DNA of 64,000 bases from Monosporascus cannonballus (taxonomy: Eukaryota; Ascomycota; Sordariomycetes; Xylariales). Below are positions 61,600 to 64,000 of the stretch, in pieces. Under the pieces are notes generated by a model. That model was given only the letters and a program-made list of their open reading frames with translations, did not search any database and had not been told where the DNA came from. The stretch covers positions 124,001 through 188,000 of the forward strand of contig QJNS01000087.1 of assembly GCA_004154925.1 (NCBI GenBank). The letters are read 5' to 3'. The position numbers and the translations under genes were made by a program. Each line of letters begins with the position of its first letter. Within the stretch, counting starts at the first letter, position 1.

Positions 61600-64000
61600 T
61601 TATATAAAGGGAACATAATTAAAAGGTTTTACGACAATCGAATATCAGGCTCACGGCAAAACAAAGATAAAAAAATAAACACATTATATATTGAAAAAAA
61701 GATTTTTTTAGTTTAGGTAAACGAATATCCGTCGACGTTACAAATTTCGAAGAAAACTCAGAAAAATATAAATACGTAATATTTGTTATCGATAAATACT
61801 TAAGATATATCTACGATATGTACTTTAAAAACCGAAAATGAAATATTTTTATTAAAATATTTCGCTAGTTCTTAAGAGTATTTAAGCATTAGGATGAAAT
61901 CTTCCGTGAATAATTAATTAGAATAATAAAATATTAAAAAACGTTTGGTTTAAAATATATTATAACTGTTTTTAAAACATATAATTGATATTTTTTAATA
62001 CTTTATATCAAAACCTAAGAGGAAAATATAAAGTATTTAAAGAATATAATTAAACCAAAATGTAATTATAATGCGAAATAACATCAAATTACTCTTCCTT
62101 ATAATGGTAAATAAATTTAAAGAGGTCATATCTTTATATAACGGAATGCTCATAGACGTATTATTTTAACCAATATTCTATAAAATGTATTATATTAATT
62201 TAGTATATAAAAGCAGCATAAGAGTATTTAATCATAAGCTTTAACAAATTTATTTACGAATTTATAGTTGTATAGATTATAGTATAACAAAAACCGTTAT
62301 AAAAATATCAAAGTTTTAAAAACTAAACTTAAAGATTTGAATTAATCATTTTCCAAGTTGCTAATTCATAAATATTAAGGAAAGTTAAAGCTTTTTAATG
62401 AATATTTTATCGTTGTTTACAATGTATAATTTAACGAAAAGAATCTTTCTTTCGCAAGTTTTGAGGACTATAAGAGCGGCTTTTTTATATTAGCGAAAAT
62501 AAATTATAGCATATTTGTCGATAAATATTTATACCTGAATAAGTTATAAGTGCTATAAATCTCTATATATAAAGAAAACATAATTTTAAAAGGAATAACT
62601 CAGTTATCGGCCAAAGATAAAATTATGAAATAAAATAACATTAAATGCGAAAAATATATAAGATAAATAAAATTAAATTTGTTTATAAAAGATTAATTAC
62701 CTTTATATAACGATTATATCCCAGTTAATTTAATTCTGTAATTATAAAACATTGTTTTAAAATAGTAAATACAACGAAATGGTTAAAATATTTTATATTT
62801 TAAATAAAATTATAATAAAACAAAGCGTAATAAATTAAATATTTAAAATGTTCGATATAGAGCTTAGATCTATTTTTATTATAAACAATTTTAATATTAA
62901 CTTGCATTTTTTAATAAAATCTTAAAAAATATAACCTGTTACAAAAGTTATAACGGTTTATATAAAAAATAAAACAACTTTAAATTAATTTCTAAAAAGA
63001 ATTAACTTTTTGTCAAAAAATATAAAATCCCTAATGAGTTAGAAAATTAGATAATTTCAAAGAGAAATAAAAAGGTATTCATCCATATTTTAATAAGTTA
63101 TATACGTAACGTAATAAATATTTCGTTTTATTCCTTACGAAATTTCTTTATTTTCGATTAGATATTGTGATGAGGTTGTATAAAACACTATTATGGGACA
63201 CCGAACAAACGGCGATACTAAGTAGCACTAGCGCAGCGCCTTATATACGAATATAAATAACTATGTTTTCATTTTTCTTTTTTTTTCGTTAAAAAATAAA
63301 CTTTTATTAATAACTAATTACAAACCACTTAAGTAAAACCTTTAATATATTTTCTAGCTTATTTTTTTAACAAAATAAAAACCTTTCGGAATTAAATATT
63401 AATAATTTCGAACGTTTTTTATAGAGCTTAATAAAAGGCCTGTATAAACTCAAAATGCAAAAAAGCATTTAACATAACGAAAACCTTAATAAGCTCTATA
63501 ATGGCTGTAAAATAACGCATAAATTGCGAACTTGAACAAAATATAAAAACATAACCTAGCTTAGTAAATATATAAAGATATAATAAAAGACAAATAGAAA
63601 ACTAGTATAAACGGCCAAATAGCTTAAAACGGTTTAATTATTTCAGAAACGTTCATTATTTAATTATAAAATCGGAATATAAAAAATTTATAAATATTAA
63701 CTTTGCTGAATTTTTATAAATATTGATTTTTACTTCATTAAATAACGATCGGAAACGTAATTAAACTATTTCGCAAAAACAGTTCGAACGATCGCATTAA
63801 TAATAAAAACTAAACGGAAAACATTACCTCGACCGGAAAAGTTCGACAAGATAAAAAAAGATACTTCGAATAATACGCATTTATAACTTAGTAATTCAAA
63901 ATAAACATTATTTTCGTAAAAGAAATTCGTAAATAATTTTACGCTATATACGAAAAAGTCGAAATAACTATATAAAAGCACGGTTATTACATATTAGATT
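61600..64000 (+). pseudogene. Ty1/copia-type pol remnant, cut by the window edge
   Basis: Integrase start ISVDVTNFEENSEKYKYVIF then VIDKYLRYIYDMYFKN (61,724-61,835) matches the beginning of the copia integrase core (IS-D--GPF-ES--GYKY--FIDD-SR); the preceding SNIRLTAKQR (about 61,640) fits the Cys/Lys-rich linker before it. At the window end NNYIKARLLHIR (about 63,965-63,999) resembles the YKARLVARG motif near the start of the copia-type RT. The gene order integrase before RT is diagnostic of Ty1/copia. Stops throughout; the 3' end lies beyond the window. Confidence 0.65.

Larger units (their letters stand above)
11226..64000. other. RIP-degraded AT-rich retrotransposon block
   Basis: Composition changes abruptly near 11,225 from ordinary fungal sequence to sequence dominated by A, T and TA dinucleotides, and stays so to the window end. 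Paired LTRs differ almost only by C/T and G/A changes, often at CA or TG sites, and all transposon frames carry many TAA/TAG stops. This is the signature of repeat-induced point mutation. Small islands of near-normal composition remain at about 11,410-11,800, 13,590-13,850 and 20,330-20,690 and inside some LTRs. No host gene was recognised here. Confidence 0.9.

Noticed and set aside
11226..64000. Mitochondrial or plasmid DNA, because of the extreme AT content
   Set aside because: No mitochondrial genes, rRNA or tRNA set is present; the block is joined to nuclear-type genes and consists of LTR retrotransposons with RIP-type decay.
1..64000. CRISPR arrays, bacterial-style operons, insertion sequences or integrons
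   Set aside because: No regularly spaced identical repeats or bacterial gene features were seen; introns, a HET domain and RIP point to a fungal nuclear genome.

Overview
The window looks like a piece of a filamentous ascomycete (Pezizomycotina) chromosome. The evidence is a HET-domain (heterokaryon incompatibility) gene with short spliceosomal introns (about 60-80 bp, GTAAGT-type donors, CTAAC/CTGAC-type branch points), plus a long AT-rich block made of LTR retrotransposons carrying the C-to-T/G-to-A decay expected of repeat-induced point mutation (RIP). The species cannot be named from the sequence.

Region 1 (1 to about 11,225) has ordinary base composition and carries host genes, all on the minus strand. 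The main gene (7711 down to 251) can be spliced on paper into one uninterrupted frame of eight exons and 2,320 codons. It has an N-terminal GHKL/HSP90-type ATPase of the sacsin/NO VEIN class, a long middle, a NO VEIN C-terminal (DUF3883-like) domain, and then, in the same last exon, a complete HET domain. Upstream lie weak exon-like fragments (7962-8600) and a decayed or stop-interrupted fungal multi-pass membrane protein gene (9726-10847).

Region 2 (about 11,225-64,000) is a RIP-degraded, gene-free retrotransposon nest. Paired LTRs, and in most cases 5-bp target duplications, let it be read layer by layer. Element A (12359-19590) stands alone but holds a 508-bp TRIM-like/tRNA-like insert. 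Element F (about 20546-53321) is an old Ty3/gypsy copy split by three later insertions: B (23060-29861) in or after gag, E (30532-43864) after the protease region, and G (44191-49790, minus strand) inside the reverse transcriptase. E is itself split by D (31702-38341). Element H (53555-60280, minus strand) follows, then a Ty1/copia pol remnant that runs off the right edge. A, B, D, E and H are one family (LTRs 338-392 bp, similar U5 end, different U3). F and G are separate gypsy families.

No intact retrotransposon gene survives: gag zinc knuckles, protease, RT, RNase H and integrase are recognisable only as stop-riddled translations. A recurrent extra feature of the A/B/D/E/H family is an antisense reading frame between integrase and the 3' LTR, encoding a once Cys-rich, zinc-cluster-like protein with a basic coiled-coil tail. 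It can be traced in all five copies.

The two items most worth a second look are the NO VEIN-ATPase/HET fusion, which has the architecture of a sensor-effector self/non-self protein, and the antisense Cys-rich gene of the retrotransposon family.
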